The translations under genes and the position numbers were made by a program. Below, one piece after another: positions 7,974-15,916 of a DNA stretch of 34,773 nucleotides. The stretch's first letter is position 1; every line of letters begins with the position of its first letter. The stretch is from SMWC01 sp964466315 (lineage in GTDB: Bacteria > Pseudomonadota > Gammaproteobacteria > Steroidobacterales > Rariloculaceae): the NCBI GenBank assembly GCA_964466315.1, contig CAYXNS010000029.1:1-34773 (forward strand), read 5' to 3'. A model generated the notes under the pieces. The model saw only the letters and a program-made list of their open reading frames with translations, was not told the origin of the DNA and ran no database searches.

Positions 7974-8002
7974 ACAATAAAACCAAATAATGCCTGACCA
8001 TT

Positions 8003-8653
8003 GTGAGCATCGAAAAACTCATCAATCACCCGCATATTTGGCGGGGAGCGGATAGCCAGCCCTCCAACACCTTTCATTCGACAGGTTTTAAAGCGTTAGA
8101 CAATCATCTGCCCGGAGGTGGTTGGCCGACAACAACGCTGACGGAGATCGTGTTGGAGGATTATGGCATTGGTGAGTTGAGCCTCTTGATGCCGGCACTG
8201 GCCCGCTTAAACCGACCGCAAGATCCGGGGCAAGCCGCGGGTTGGATTCTCTGGGTTTCACCGCCTTTCATTCCCTATGCGCCTGCTTTGAGCAGGCATG
8301 GCATCGATCTGACCCGTATGTTGTTTGTACATGCAGCACCAAATCATCGAGATAGTCTCTGGGCTATGGAGCAAGCTTTACGAACCGGCTCGTGTGCGGT
8401 CGTTTTGGCCTGGGTTCAGTCTGCAGATGAAACGGCTTTGTGGCGCCTGCAACTGGCAGCCGAAGAGGGGGGCTGTTGGGCAGTGCTCTTTTGTCCCAAG
8501 ACGGCGTTACGACAGAGATCACCAGCAGCGCTTAGATTGCAGCTGCTGCGCGAAGGAGAAATTACCTGGGTCAAGATACTGAAATGTCGCGGAGGGCGTC
8601 CCGGGATGATCCGTATCTGTCATGGCGACACGGGAGATACCGAGTGGCGGTAG
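8003..8653 (+). CDS. imuA: ImuA, RecA/SulA-like partner of the SOS mutasome
   Basis: The 216-aa protein resembles ImuA: an N-terminal TGFKALDNHLPGGGWPTTTLTEI stretch comparable to the RecA core entry, then a degenerate RecA-like fold (WVSPPFIPYAPAL, LFVHA, ALRTGSCAVVLAW). There is no good Walker A lysine motif, as is usual for the family. ImuA works with ImuB and DnaE2 in damage-induced error-prone lesion bypass. The start is a GTG at 8003, 29 bases after lexA; a nearby ATG at 7990 is out of frame. The stop is six bases before imuB, so the genes form one operon. Confidence 0.88.
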   Translation: MSIEKLINHPHIWRGADSQPSNTFHSTGFKALDNHLPGGGWPTTTLTEIVLEDYGIGELSLLMPALARLNRPQDPGQAAGWILWVSPPFIPYAPALSRHGIDLTRMLFVHAAPNHRDSLWAMEQALRTGSCAVVLAWVQSADETALWRLQLAAEEGGCWAVLFCPKTALRQRSPAALRLQLLREGEITWVKILKCRGGRPGMIRICHGDTGDTEWR

Positions 8654-8659
8654 CTTGCT

Positions 8660-10042
8660 ATGGCCCAATCTTTCAATTCACTGTTTCTGTTGACTGGAGA
8701 ATCGCCATCCTCCCCTCGTGATTCTACTTTTCACGAACCTCGTTCAAACCGTGTCAACCAATTATGGCTTGCGGCGCATTTGCCAAACATAGCGCTGGAT
8801 GAGCGAGGTCTTCTGGAAGCGTTAGCCCGGTGGGCCCGGCAATTCACGCCTTCCATAAGTCTTGCATCTCCTCGGGAATTTCTTATGGAAGTCAATGGAA
8901 GCCTTAAATTATTTGGAGGGCTTGGAGCCATCAAGGAGGCGCTGCAGACAGAGTGCGAGCGCCGGCAAATTACGGCTTATCTTTGCGCGGCGCCGACAGC
9001 ACTCGCGGCACTCTGGTTGGTGCGTCATGGGAATGATGATGTTCGCTTTCCGGAAGAATTGGCAGGAGGCTTGAGCGGGCTTCCTTTGAGTGTGACGGGT
9101 TGGCCCAAACGCACGCAATCGTCTCTCCAGAGCATGGGAGTGTGGACCATTGGCGATTGCCTGCGTTTGCCGCGCGACGGCTTTAGTCGCCGGATAGGCC
9201 GCGACTATCTCCTGCAACTGGACCAGTCCCTGGGTGGATACGACTCGTGGCCCGAGTTTCGGCTGCCGCAACGCTTGAGTTCTACGTTCGATTTCCCTGA
9301 TGAGATTATCGATCCTGCCGTTCTCGCTCATGCGGGAGAGCGCCTCATTGAAGATCTCGTCGAGGTTTTACGTAAACGGCAGATTGGGGTCGCGAGTTTT
9401 GAAGTCATTTTCCGGCATCTCCATCGCCCGGCAACGACAGTACGCATCAATCTGGCAGGTCCCACACAGGATCGAGGGCGTTTCTCCAGACCTTTCCTCG
9501 ATAGATTGGAGCAACTCTCCTTACCCGTTCCCGTCGTTGCATTGGTATTGAGAACCGGGCGTGCTGAAGTCGTGAGCGAGCGCAATGGAGTGCTATTCCG
9601 GGATTCGGTTCAGCCGGAATTCAAGGAGGCCATGGATAGGTTGATCGAACGTTTGCGTGGGCGTTTCGGATCAGCGCGTATTTTCGGTATCAACCTCGTA
9701 GAGGAACACCGGCCTGAGGCGGCATGGGAAAAATCAGCCGATTTATTCTCACAAGCAAACTCCGACGCTGAATTGATTTCTCCCTGGGCACATCGGCGGC
9801 CTCTTTGGCTATTGCCCAGCCCACTCTCATTACCGAATACCGTTGACGGCCTTCCTCGATATCACGGGCGAGAGCCTTTACAGCCACGATCCGGACCCGA
9901 GCGGATAGAAGCGGGATGGTGGGGCGGTGAAGAAATTCGCAGGGATTACTACATGGCTGCAACTAGTAAAGGTGAGAAGTTATGGATTTACCGGGATTGC
10001 CGTGCAGGTCGAGGCTGGTATCTTCATGGAATTTTCGGTTAA
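8660..10042 (+). CDS. imuB: ImuB, inactive Y-family polymerase-like mutasome hub
   Basis: The 460-aa protein has the Y-family (DinB-like) fold seen in ImuB: LWLAAHLPNIALDE near residue 35, a palm/fingers region with FGGLGAIKEAL, the helix-hairpin-helix region (QSSLQSMGVWTIGDCLRLP) and a little-finger region (FRHLHRPATTVRINL). Catalytic acidic residues typical of DinB (the first DxD and the SxDE) are not apparent, in line with ImuB being a non-polymerising hub that binds the beta clamp, ImuA and DnaE2. The C-terminus ends with the conserved RDYYMAATSKGEKLWIYRD...GRGWYLHGIFG region. It sits between imuA and dnaE2 with only a few bases on each side. Confidence 0.9.
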   Translation: MAQSFNSLFLLTGESPSSPRDSTFHEPRSNRVNQLWLAAHLPNIALDERGLLEALARWARQFTPSISLASPREFLMEVNGSLKLFGGLGAIKEALQTECERRQITAYLCAAPTALAALWLVRHGNDDVRFPEELAGGLSGLPLSVTGWPKRTQSSLQSMGVWTIGDCLRLPRDGFSRRIGRDYLLQLDQSLGGYDSWPEFRLPQRLSSTFDFPDEIIDPAVLAHAGERLIEDLVEVLRKRQIGVASFEVIFRHLHRPATTVRINLAGPTQDRGRFSRPFLDRLEQLSLPVPVVALVLRTGRAEVVSERNGVLFRDSVQPEFKEAMDRLIERLRGRFGSARIFGINLVEEHRPEAAWEKSADLFSQANSDAELISPWAHRRPLWLLPSPLSLPNTVDGLPRYHGREPLQPRSGPERIEAGWWGGEEIRRDYYMAATSKGEKLWIYRDCRAGRGWYLHGIFG

Positions 10043-10046
10043 TGGG

Positions 10047-13000
10047 ATGCTTCGTTACACGGAGCTTCATTGCCTCAGTAATTTTACTTTTCTACGCGGT
10101 GCGTCTCATCCAGAGGAGCAAATAAAGCAGGCCGCTACACTCGGATACGCCGGTCTTGCTTTGACGGATGAATGCTCACTGGCCGGGGTGGTTCGTGCCC
10201 ATGCAGCCGCTCGCGATTTGCCGATCCAACTCATTATCGGCAGCGAATTCAAACTCGATAGCGGATTGAAGATGGTCGTTCTTGCTTCCGATCGTGAAGC
10301 CTATGGGGCGCTCACGACGCTTATCAGTCGCGGCCGTAGAGCGGCCGACAAAGGCTCTTATCACCTGACCGAAGATGATGTCAGTCAATGTCTGGCATCT
10401 TCGGAGAATCCTATCCTGTGGTTGCCAGAAGAAGATCCCGATCTCAGTCAAGGGGCCTGGCTCAAAGATCATTTCCCCAACTGTGTCTGGCTGGCAGCAG
10501 AGTTGTTGATTAATGGACGGGATCGGTCCGTGCTTAAGGTCTGGACCAAGACCGCAGAGGCGCTTGGCTTACCGGCGGTCGCCAGTGGAAACGTGCACAT
10601 GCACTGTCGTGAGCGGCAGATGCTTCAAGATACGGTAACGGCTATTCGGCTCAAAGTGCCGCTGGAAAAGGCAGGTTTCAACCTCTATCCCAACGGAGAG
10701 CGTTTTTTGAGATCGCTCGATGAGCTTACTCGCAGCTATCCGGTAGAGCTGTTACGAGAGACGCAGGCTATTGCCGAACGTATTCATTTCTCATTGGATG
10801 AGTTGCGCTACGAGTACCCTCATGAACTCATACCCGACGAAGAAACACCCACGAGCCACCTTCGCGTACTCACCGAAAAAGGCATGCGCTGGCGCTGGCC
10901 TCGTGGCGTACCCGACAAAGTGCTCGCGATTGTCGAGCGTGAACTCGAACTCATCGCAGAGCTTCGCTATGAACCTTATTTCCTTACGGTCCACGACATC
11001 ATTCAGTTTGCGCGTCGTGAGCACATACTTTGTCAAGGGCGCGGTTCCGCAGCCAATTCAGCTGTTTGCTATTGCTTAGGGATAACGGAGGTAGATCCTG
11101 CCCGTATGGAAATGCTCATGGAGCGATTCATTTCTAAGGAGCGAAATGAACCCCCGGACATCGACGTCGATTTCGAACATGAACGGCGCGAGGAAGTCAT
11201 TCAATATATCTACAACAAATATTCTCGTGACCGTGCTGCATTGGCGGCAACTGTGATCAGTTATCGATCCCGGAGTGCCGTACGGGATGTCGGTAAGGCC
11301 TTAGGGATTGAGGAGTTGCAGGTGAATGCGCTGGCCAAATCCTTACAGTGGTGGGACGGCCTGCAAATCGATCCGGAATGGGTGAGGGGCGCTGGCCTCG
11401 AGCCAGCCAGCCCCACGGTTCGTCGCTTGCTCATGCTGGTAAGGGATTTAATCGGCTTTCCGAGACATCTGTCTCAACACGTGGGCGGATTCGTCATCTC
11501 TCAAGGACTCTTGAGTCAGTTGGTGCCCATCGAGAACGCTACGATGCCGGACCGTACCGTCATCCAGTGGGACAAGAATGATCTGGAAGAACTCGGGTTA
11601 TTGAAGGTGGATGTCCTCGGATTGGGAATGTTGAGCGCGATCCGCCGTAGCTTCGATCTAATTCATGCTTTCCATGGCCGCGAACTCAGCATGAACGCCC
11701 TGTTGGCCGAGGATCCTGCGGTCTACGAGATGATTTCCAGAGCCGATACGGTAGGTGTTTTTCAGATCGAGTCACGCGCTCAGATGGCTATGCTGCCGAG
11801 GCTCAAGCCCAGATGTTATTACGACCTCGTGATCGAAGTAGCCATCATCCGGCCAGGGCCGATTCAAGGGGGCATGGTGCATCCCTATCTCAGACGGCGT
11901 GACGGGATAGACCCCGTAACTTATCCGAGTCCCCAGGTCGAGGAAGTTCTGCAGCGCACTCTGGGAGTGCCGATCTTTCAAGAGCAGGTCATGAAACTCG
12001 CCGTGGTTGCAGCAGGCTTCACCCCCGGAGAGGCCGATCAATTGCGCCGGGCCATGGCCGCCTGGCGTCGTCGTGGCGGCCTCGAATTATTCGAGAAGCG
12101 TCTCACGGAGGGGATGCTGGAACGCGGTTACGCGGGAGAATTCGCCGAGCGGATATTCAAACAGATCCAAGGCTTTGGGGAGTATGGATTTCCCGAGTCC
12201 CATGCAGCGAGTTTCGCACTCCTGGTCTATGTGTCTGCGTGGCTCAAATGCCACGAGCCCGCTGCCTTCTTTTGCGCCTTGCTCAACAGTCAGCCCATGG
12301 GCTTTTATGCTCCCGCTCAACTGATTCGCGCGGCCCGCAGGGATGGCGTGGAAGTGCGGCCGGCCGATGTTCACTATAGCGATTGGGATTCGACGCTGGA
12401 ACGGGATACGCATGGAGATCCGGTGTTGCGCCTGGGTCTTCGTCTGGTAAAAGGTTTATCGGCCGCGGGAGCGGAGCAGGTCATAAAGGCTCGACATGTA
12501 CGTCGATTTATCAGCATCCAGGATCTTGCCGAGCAATCGAGACTTGATCGTAAAGACCTGGGCGTGCTGGCCGCCAGTGGCGCGCTTAAATCCCTGGCGA
12601 AAAATCGGCATCGTGCCCGTTGGGATGTAGCGGGTGTACAGAAGCCGACGCCACTCCTTCCGCAGATTCGCATCCCTGAAGGAACACCGCTGTTGAGAAT
12701 TTCAACGGAAGGGCAGGACATCACCACGGATTATCGGCATTTGGGTTTTACTCTCGGCCGCCATCCACTCGCCTTGTTGCGAACGCACCTCATGACCATG
12801 CGCATTGAACAGGCAAGCACAGTCACTGAACTGGAGCACGGGACGGTTACTTATGCGGCGGGTCTCGTCATTACACGTCAACGCCCATCCAGTGCCGCAG
12901 GCGTTACCTTCGTCACCATCGAAGACGAGACGGGCTATCTCAATCTCGTGGTCTGGGAGCGGGTCGCAAAATCTCAGCGATCTGTTTTATTGGGCGTGAC

Positions 13001-13124
13001 CTTGCTTGGAGTTAAGGGCCACGTACAGAAGGAGGGCGATGTCGTCCATGTGGTGGCCGAGAGGCTCTATGATCACAGCGCGCTATTGGGCTCCTTGCCG
13101 ACACGGTCTCGAGACTTTCATTAG
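10047..13124 (+). CDS. dnaE2: Error-prone DNA polymerase DnaE2 (ImuC)
   Basis: From the ATG at 10047 (five bases after the imuB stop) the enzyme has 1025 residues and starts MLRYTELHCLSNFTFLRGAS, the PHP-domain start of DnaE2. PPDIDVDF at residues 369-376 supplies two catalytic Asp (371, 373) and LLKVDVLGLG supplies the third. A helix-hairpin-helix and a C-terminal OB-fold (VTFVTIEDETGYLNLVVW) follow. DnaE2 replaces replicative DnaE in SOS-induced translesion synthesis and lacks proofreading. Earlier starts are possible: ATG 10026 would overlap imuB, and the frame is open to 9927 inside imuB. Length around 1,030 aa, the lexA-imuA-imuB context and the shorter C-terminus separate it from DnaE1. 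Confidence 0.95.
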   Translation: MLRYTELHCLSNFTFLRGASHPEEQIKQAATLGYAGLALTDECSLAGVVRAHAAARDLPIQLIIGSEFKLDSGLKMVVLASDREAYGALTTLISRGRRAADKGSYHLTEDDVSQCLASSENPILWLPEEDPDLSQGAWLKDHFPNCVWLAAELLINGRDRSVLKVWTKTAEALGLPAVASGNVHMHCRERQMLQDTVTAIRLKVPLEKAGFNLYPNGERFLRSLDELTRSYPVELLRETQAIAERIHFSLDELRYEYPHELIPDEETPTSHLRVLTEKGMRWRWPRGVPDKVLAIVERELELIAELRYEPYFLTVHDIIQFARREHILCQGRGSAANSAVCYCLGITEVDPARMEMLMERFISKERNEPPDIDVDFEHERREEVIQYIYNKYSRDRAALAATVISYRSRSAVRDVGKALGIEELQVNALAKSLQWWDGLQIDPEWVRGAGLEPASPTVRRLLMLVRDLIGFPRHLSQHVGGFVISQGLLSQLVPIENATMPDRTVIQWDKNDLEELGLLKVDVLGLGMLSAIRRSFDLIHAFHGRELSMNALLAEDPAVYEMISRADTVGVFQIESRAQMAMLPRLKPRCYYDLVIEVAIIRPGPIQGGMVHPYLRRRDGIDPVTYPSPQVEEVLQRTLGVPIFQEQVMKLAVVAAGFTPGEADQLRRAMAAWRRRGGLELFEKRLTEGMLERGYAGEFAERIFKQIQGFGEYGFPESHAASFALLVYVSAWLKCHEPAAFFCALLNSQPMGFYAPAQLIRAARRDGVEVRPADVHYSDWDSTLERDTHGDPVLRLGLRLVKGLSAAGAEQVIKARHVRRFISIQDLAEQSRLDRKDLGVLAASGALKSLAKNRHRARWDVAGVQKPTPLLPQIRIPEGTPLLRISTEGQDITTDYRHLGFTLGRHPLALLRTHLMTMRIEQASTVTELEHGTVTYAAGLVITRQRPSSAAGVTFVTIEDETGYLNLVVWERVAKSQRSVLLGVTLLGVKGHVQKEGDVVHVVAERLYDHSALLGSLPTRSRDFH

Positions 13125-13207
13125 AAAAATGGGGCCAGATCCCTTTTTTCGCAATGACGTACCAGATCTTACGTCGTATCTGAAAAAAGGGATCTGGCCC
13201 CATTTTT
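13125..13207. repeat. Large perfect inverted repeat (GGGGCCAGATCCC type), bidirectional terminator
   Basis: Arms at 13125-13150 and 13182-13207 are 26 bp, perfectly complementary, and contain the core GGGGCCAGATCCCTTTTTT. The 31-base middle holds a second hairpin (GACGTA with TACGTC). The element begins right after the dnaE2 stop and ends four bases before the gspF stop, so it fills the space between convergent genes and gives a U-rich tail in both directions. A 19-base piece of the same sequence recurs at 28728-28746 behind serS, so this is a dispersed repeat family. No transposase gene is in the window. Confidence 0.85.
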
Positions 13208-13211
13208 CCCC

Positions 13212-14426
13212 TCAGGCGACGAGTTGGTTGATCTGAAAAATCGGCAGCAGAATGGCCATGACGATCGCGAGTACCATGAGGCCCATGATGATGATCAGCG
13301 CCGGTTCGAGGATGCTGAGCATGGTCCCGAGCAGGCTGTCCATTTCGTTTTCCTGATGGCCGGCAGCGCGCTCGAGCATGTTTTCGAGTTCTCCCGAGGC
13401 CTCGCCGCTGGAGATGAGATGGATACTCATGGGCGGGAAGAGTTTGGATTGGCCCAGCGAGCGTCCGATCGAGCCGCCTTCACGCACACGAACGGTCGCT
13501 TCTTCGACCGCATCGCGCATCGGCAGATTCGTGACCACGGAGCCACTGATATTCATGGCCTCGAGCACGGGCACGCCACTCGAACTCAATATGCTCAGTG
13601 TGCGCGTAAAGCGTGCGGTATTGAGCCCTCGGCTTACTCGCCCGAGAACCGGCGACCGGAGAAGCCATCGATGATAGCGTCGCCGCGGACCCTCGTGGCT
13701 CAACAGCCGATTGATTGCGAAGACGATGGCGACGATACCCGCCACGACCAAGAACCACCAGTTCTGGAGAAAGGTCGACAGGGAAATCAGCGTTCGCGTG
13801 AGCAGCGGCAGCGTCTGCCCCGTGGTCTCGAATACCCCGACGACTTTGGGTACGACATAGACGAGCATGACTACGACGATCGTAAGCGCGAGACTCGTCA
13901 GGACGACGGGATAAATCAAGGCATGGCTGACTTTTTGCCGCAGGCCGTGACGGGACTCTGTGTACTCCGCGAGCCGCTCCAGTACTGCATCCAATTTTCC
14001 CGCCTGCTCACCCGCGGCGACCGTGGCGCGATAGATCTTCGGAAACGCTTGTGGGAAATCGTCAAGGCCGGCGGCGAGAGTGTGGCCCTCTAGAACCTTC
14101 GCGCGCACGCCGAGCATAATACTCTTGAGTCTTGGTCGCTCGGTTTGTTCGCTGACCGCCTGCAGCGCTTCTTCGAGGGGTAACCCCGCACGCGTCAACG
14201 TGGCGAGTTGCCGCGTCAGTAGCGCCAGGTCGAGTGCCGAGACCCCGCGGCGGAGAGCAAAACGCTTTCGCCGCTTGCGCTCCCTTTCCTCGACTTCAGT
14301 GACTTCTATGGGATGAAGTTCGCGTTCGCGTAGCAGTGCGCGGATCTGCCGCGGAGTATCTCCCTCTAGGACTCCCTTGCGTTCTTTTCCGTTATCGTCA
14401 TACGCGACGTATTGGTACGCCCCCAT
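13212..14426 (-). CDS. gspF: Type II secretion inner membrane platform protein GspF
   Basis: The 404-aa product starts MGAYQYVAYDDNGKERKGVLE, typical of GspF, and has two T2SF repeats (about residues 70-195 and 270-395) with three membrane segments (VVLTSLALTIVVVMLVYVVP, WWFLVVAGIVAIVFAI and ALIIIMGLMVLAIVMAILLP). GspF is the inner membrane platform protein that links the GspE ATPase to pseudopilus assembly. The ATG at 14426 shares one base with the TGA of gspE (TGATG), so translation is coupled; a TTG one codon earlier is less likely. It is the last gene of the operon: no gspG-type gene follows, only the hairpin and dnaE2 on the other strand. Confidence 0.95.
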   Translation of the reverse strand: MGAYQYVAYDDNGKERKGVLEGDTPRQIRALLRERELHPIEVTEVEERERKRRKRFALRRGVSALDLALLTRQLATLTRAGLPLEEALQAVSEQTERPRLKSIMLGVRAKVLEGHTLAAGLDDFPQAFPKIYRATVAAGEQAGKLDAVLERLAEYTESRHGLRQKVSHALIYPVVLTSLALTIVVVMLVYVVPKVVGVFETTGQTLPLLTRTLISLSTFLQNWWFLVVAGIVAIVFAINRLLSHEGPRRRYHRWLLRSPVLGRVSRGLNTARFTRTLSILSSSGVPVLEAMNISGSVVTNLPMRDAVEEATVRVREGGSIGRSLGQSKLFPPMSIHLISSGEASGELENMLERAAGHQENEMDSLLGTMLSILEPALIIIMGLMVLAIVMAILLPIFQINQLVA

Positions 14427-15916
14427 CAATCGCTCCGGGTAACCCGAAGTACTTCCTCCAGGGTCGTCGTCCCATCCAGGACCTTACCGATTCCAGCCTC
14501 TCTGATGCCCGGGCCCTGCTCGCGCGCACGGGCTTCGAGTTCGTGTTCACCCGCGCCGTCATGGATCATAGTGCGCATCTTGTTGTCGACGGCGATCAGC
14601 TCGTAGATTCCCGTGCGTCCCTGGTAACCTTGCTCGCCCTTGGAGGTGTGGTAGAGCGTCGGCGGATTCTCGATGTCGGCACCGAGCAGTCCACATTCGT
14701 ACTCGCCCGCCTGGTAAGACTCACGCGTATCGGGATCGAGCACGCGGACCAGCCGCTGCGAGAGTACGCCGATCAAACTCGACGACAGCAGGAACGGTTC
14801 TACGCCCATGTCCCGGAGTCGCGTCACGGCTCCCACCGCCGTATTCGTATGCAGCGTGGAGAGGACCAGATGGCCCGTCAGGCTGGCCTGAACGGCTATC
14901 TCAGCCGTTTCCAGGTCACGTATCTCGCCGACCATGACGATATCGGGATCCTGACGGAGAATGGCCCGCAGTCCTTTCGCGAATGTCATCTCAACTTTGG
15001 TATTGACCTGAGTCTGTCCGATACCGTCGATGTAGTACTCGATCGGGTCCTCGACCGTGAGAATGTTGCGGCTCAAGTCATTGATGCGCTCCAACGCCGC
15101 ATACAGCGTCGTCGTCTTGCCCGAGCCCGTCGGGCCCGTGACGAGGAGTATGCCGTGCGGACGATGGATCAGTGTGTCCATGTTGTCCTGGTCTCGCTCG
15201 GCCATCCCCAAGTGTGAGAGATCGAGGCGGCCGGCCTGTTTATCGAGCAGTCTCAGAACGACTCGCTCGCCGTGGCCGGATGGAATGGTCGATACGCGGA
15301 CGTCCACCGCGCGCCCTGCGATCCGCAACGAAATTCGGCCATCCTGCGGCAGGCGTTTCTCAGCGATGTCGAGTTTGGCCATGACTTTTATTCGGGACAC
15401 GACGAGTGGTGCCACCGCGCGCCGGGATTGGAGAACTTCCTGGAGTACACCGTCGATTCTGAAGCGAACGGCTAAGCGGTTCTCATAAGGCTCGATATGA
15501 ATATCGGAAGCGTTCTTCTTGACGGCCTCGGTTAGCACGGCATTGATCAGCCGAATGATCGGCGCTTCGTCATCGCTCTCGAGAAGATCCGACGGCTCGG
15601 GGAGTTGCTGCGCGACCTCGAATAGATCCGTATCGTCGTCCAGACCTTCCATCATGGTTATGGCAGCGCCGCTCTCGTACGAAATCTGGAGCTGATCGTC
15701 GAAGGACTCGGGGTCGACGCAGGTAAATTTCACGGGCCCACCGACGAATCGGCGAACCTCGGCGAGGCTCAGCGTCGAGATACCCTGCCTGTAGATGGCC
15801 TCGGTATGGCCGTCCTTGACGCCCTGTATCAGGACGCCATGGCGTTTCGCGAACGCGAACGGGAGACGCCGGTCCTGTGCTACTTCTGCCTGTTCCAGCT
15901 CCAGGTTAGCCGCCAT
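14426..15916 (-). CDS. gspE: Type II secretion ATPase GspE, lacking the tetracysteine zinc motif
   Basis: The 496-aa ATPase powers pseudopilus assembly from the cytoplasmic face. Visible are the N1 region, the N2/PAS-like part (NASDIHIEPYENRLAVRFRID), Walker A GPTGSGKTTT (261-270), the Asp box ILTVEDPIEY, Walker B IVMVGEIRD and the His box TGHLVLSTLHTN. In most GspE proteins a CxxC...CxxC zinc element follows QRLVR; here that stretch reads VLDPDTRESY and later SKGEQGYQGRTG, so all four Cys are absent (one unrelated Cys at 408). The frame on both sides is intact, so this is not a sequencing frameshift. The start overlaps gspD by 11 bases. Confidence 0.95.
   Translation of the reverse strand: MAANLELEQAEVAQDRRLPFAFAKRHGVLIQGVKDGHTEAIYRQGISTLSLAEVRRFVGGPVKFTCVDPESFDDQLQISYESGAAITMMEGLDDDTDLFEVAQQLPEPSDLLESDDEAPIIRLINAVLTEAVKKNASDIHIEPYENRLAVRFRIDGVLQEVLQSRRAVAPLVVSRIKVMAKLDIAEKRLPQDGRISLRIAGRAVDVRVSTIPSGHGERVVLRLLDKQAGRLDLSHLGMAERDQDNMDTLIHRPHGILLVTGPTGSGKTTTLYAALERINDLSRNILTVEDPIEYYIDGIGQTQVNTKVEMTFAKGLRAILRQDPDIVMVGEIRDLETAEIAVQASLTGHLVLSTLHTNTAVGAVTRLRDMGVEPFLLSSSLIGVLSQRLVRVLDPDTRESYQAGEYECGLLGADIENPPTLYHTSKGEQGYQGRTGIYELIAVDNKMRTMIHDGAGEHELEARAREQGPGIREAGIGKVLDGTTTLEEVLRVTRSD

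Noticed and set aside
9927..10046. 40-codon N-terminal extension of dnaE2 inside imuB
   Set aside because: The DnaE2 family begins at the YTELHCLSNF motif, and the ATG at 10047 directly follows the imuB stop.
13125..13207. Insertion sequence ends or attachment site
   Set aside because: The arms are joined by only 31 bases with no transposase or integrase, and the place and T runs fit a terminator-type repeat better.
13224..15217. Long plus-strand frames (289 and 293 codons) opposite gspF and gspE
   Set aside because: They lie antisense to clear GspF and GspE coding sequence and their translations are low-complexity, His/Arg/Asp-rich and unlike proteins; they are shadow frames.
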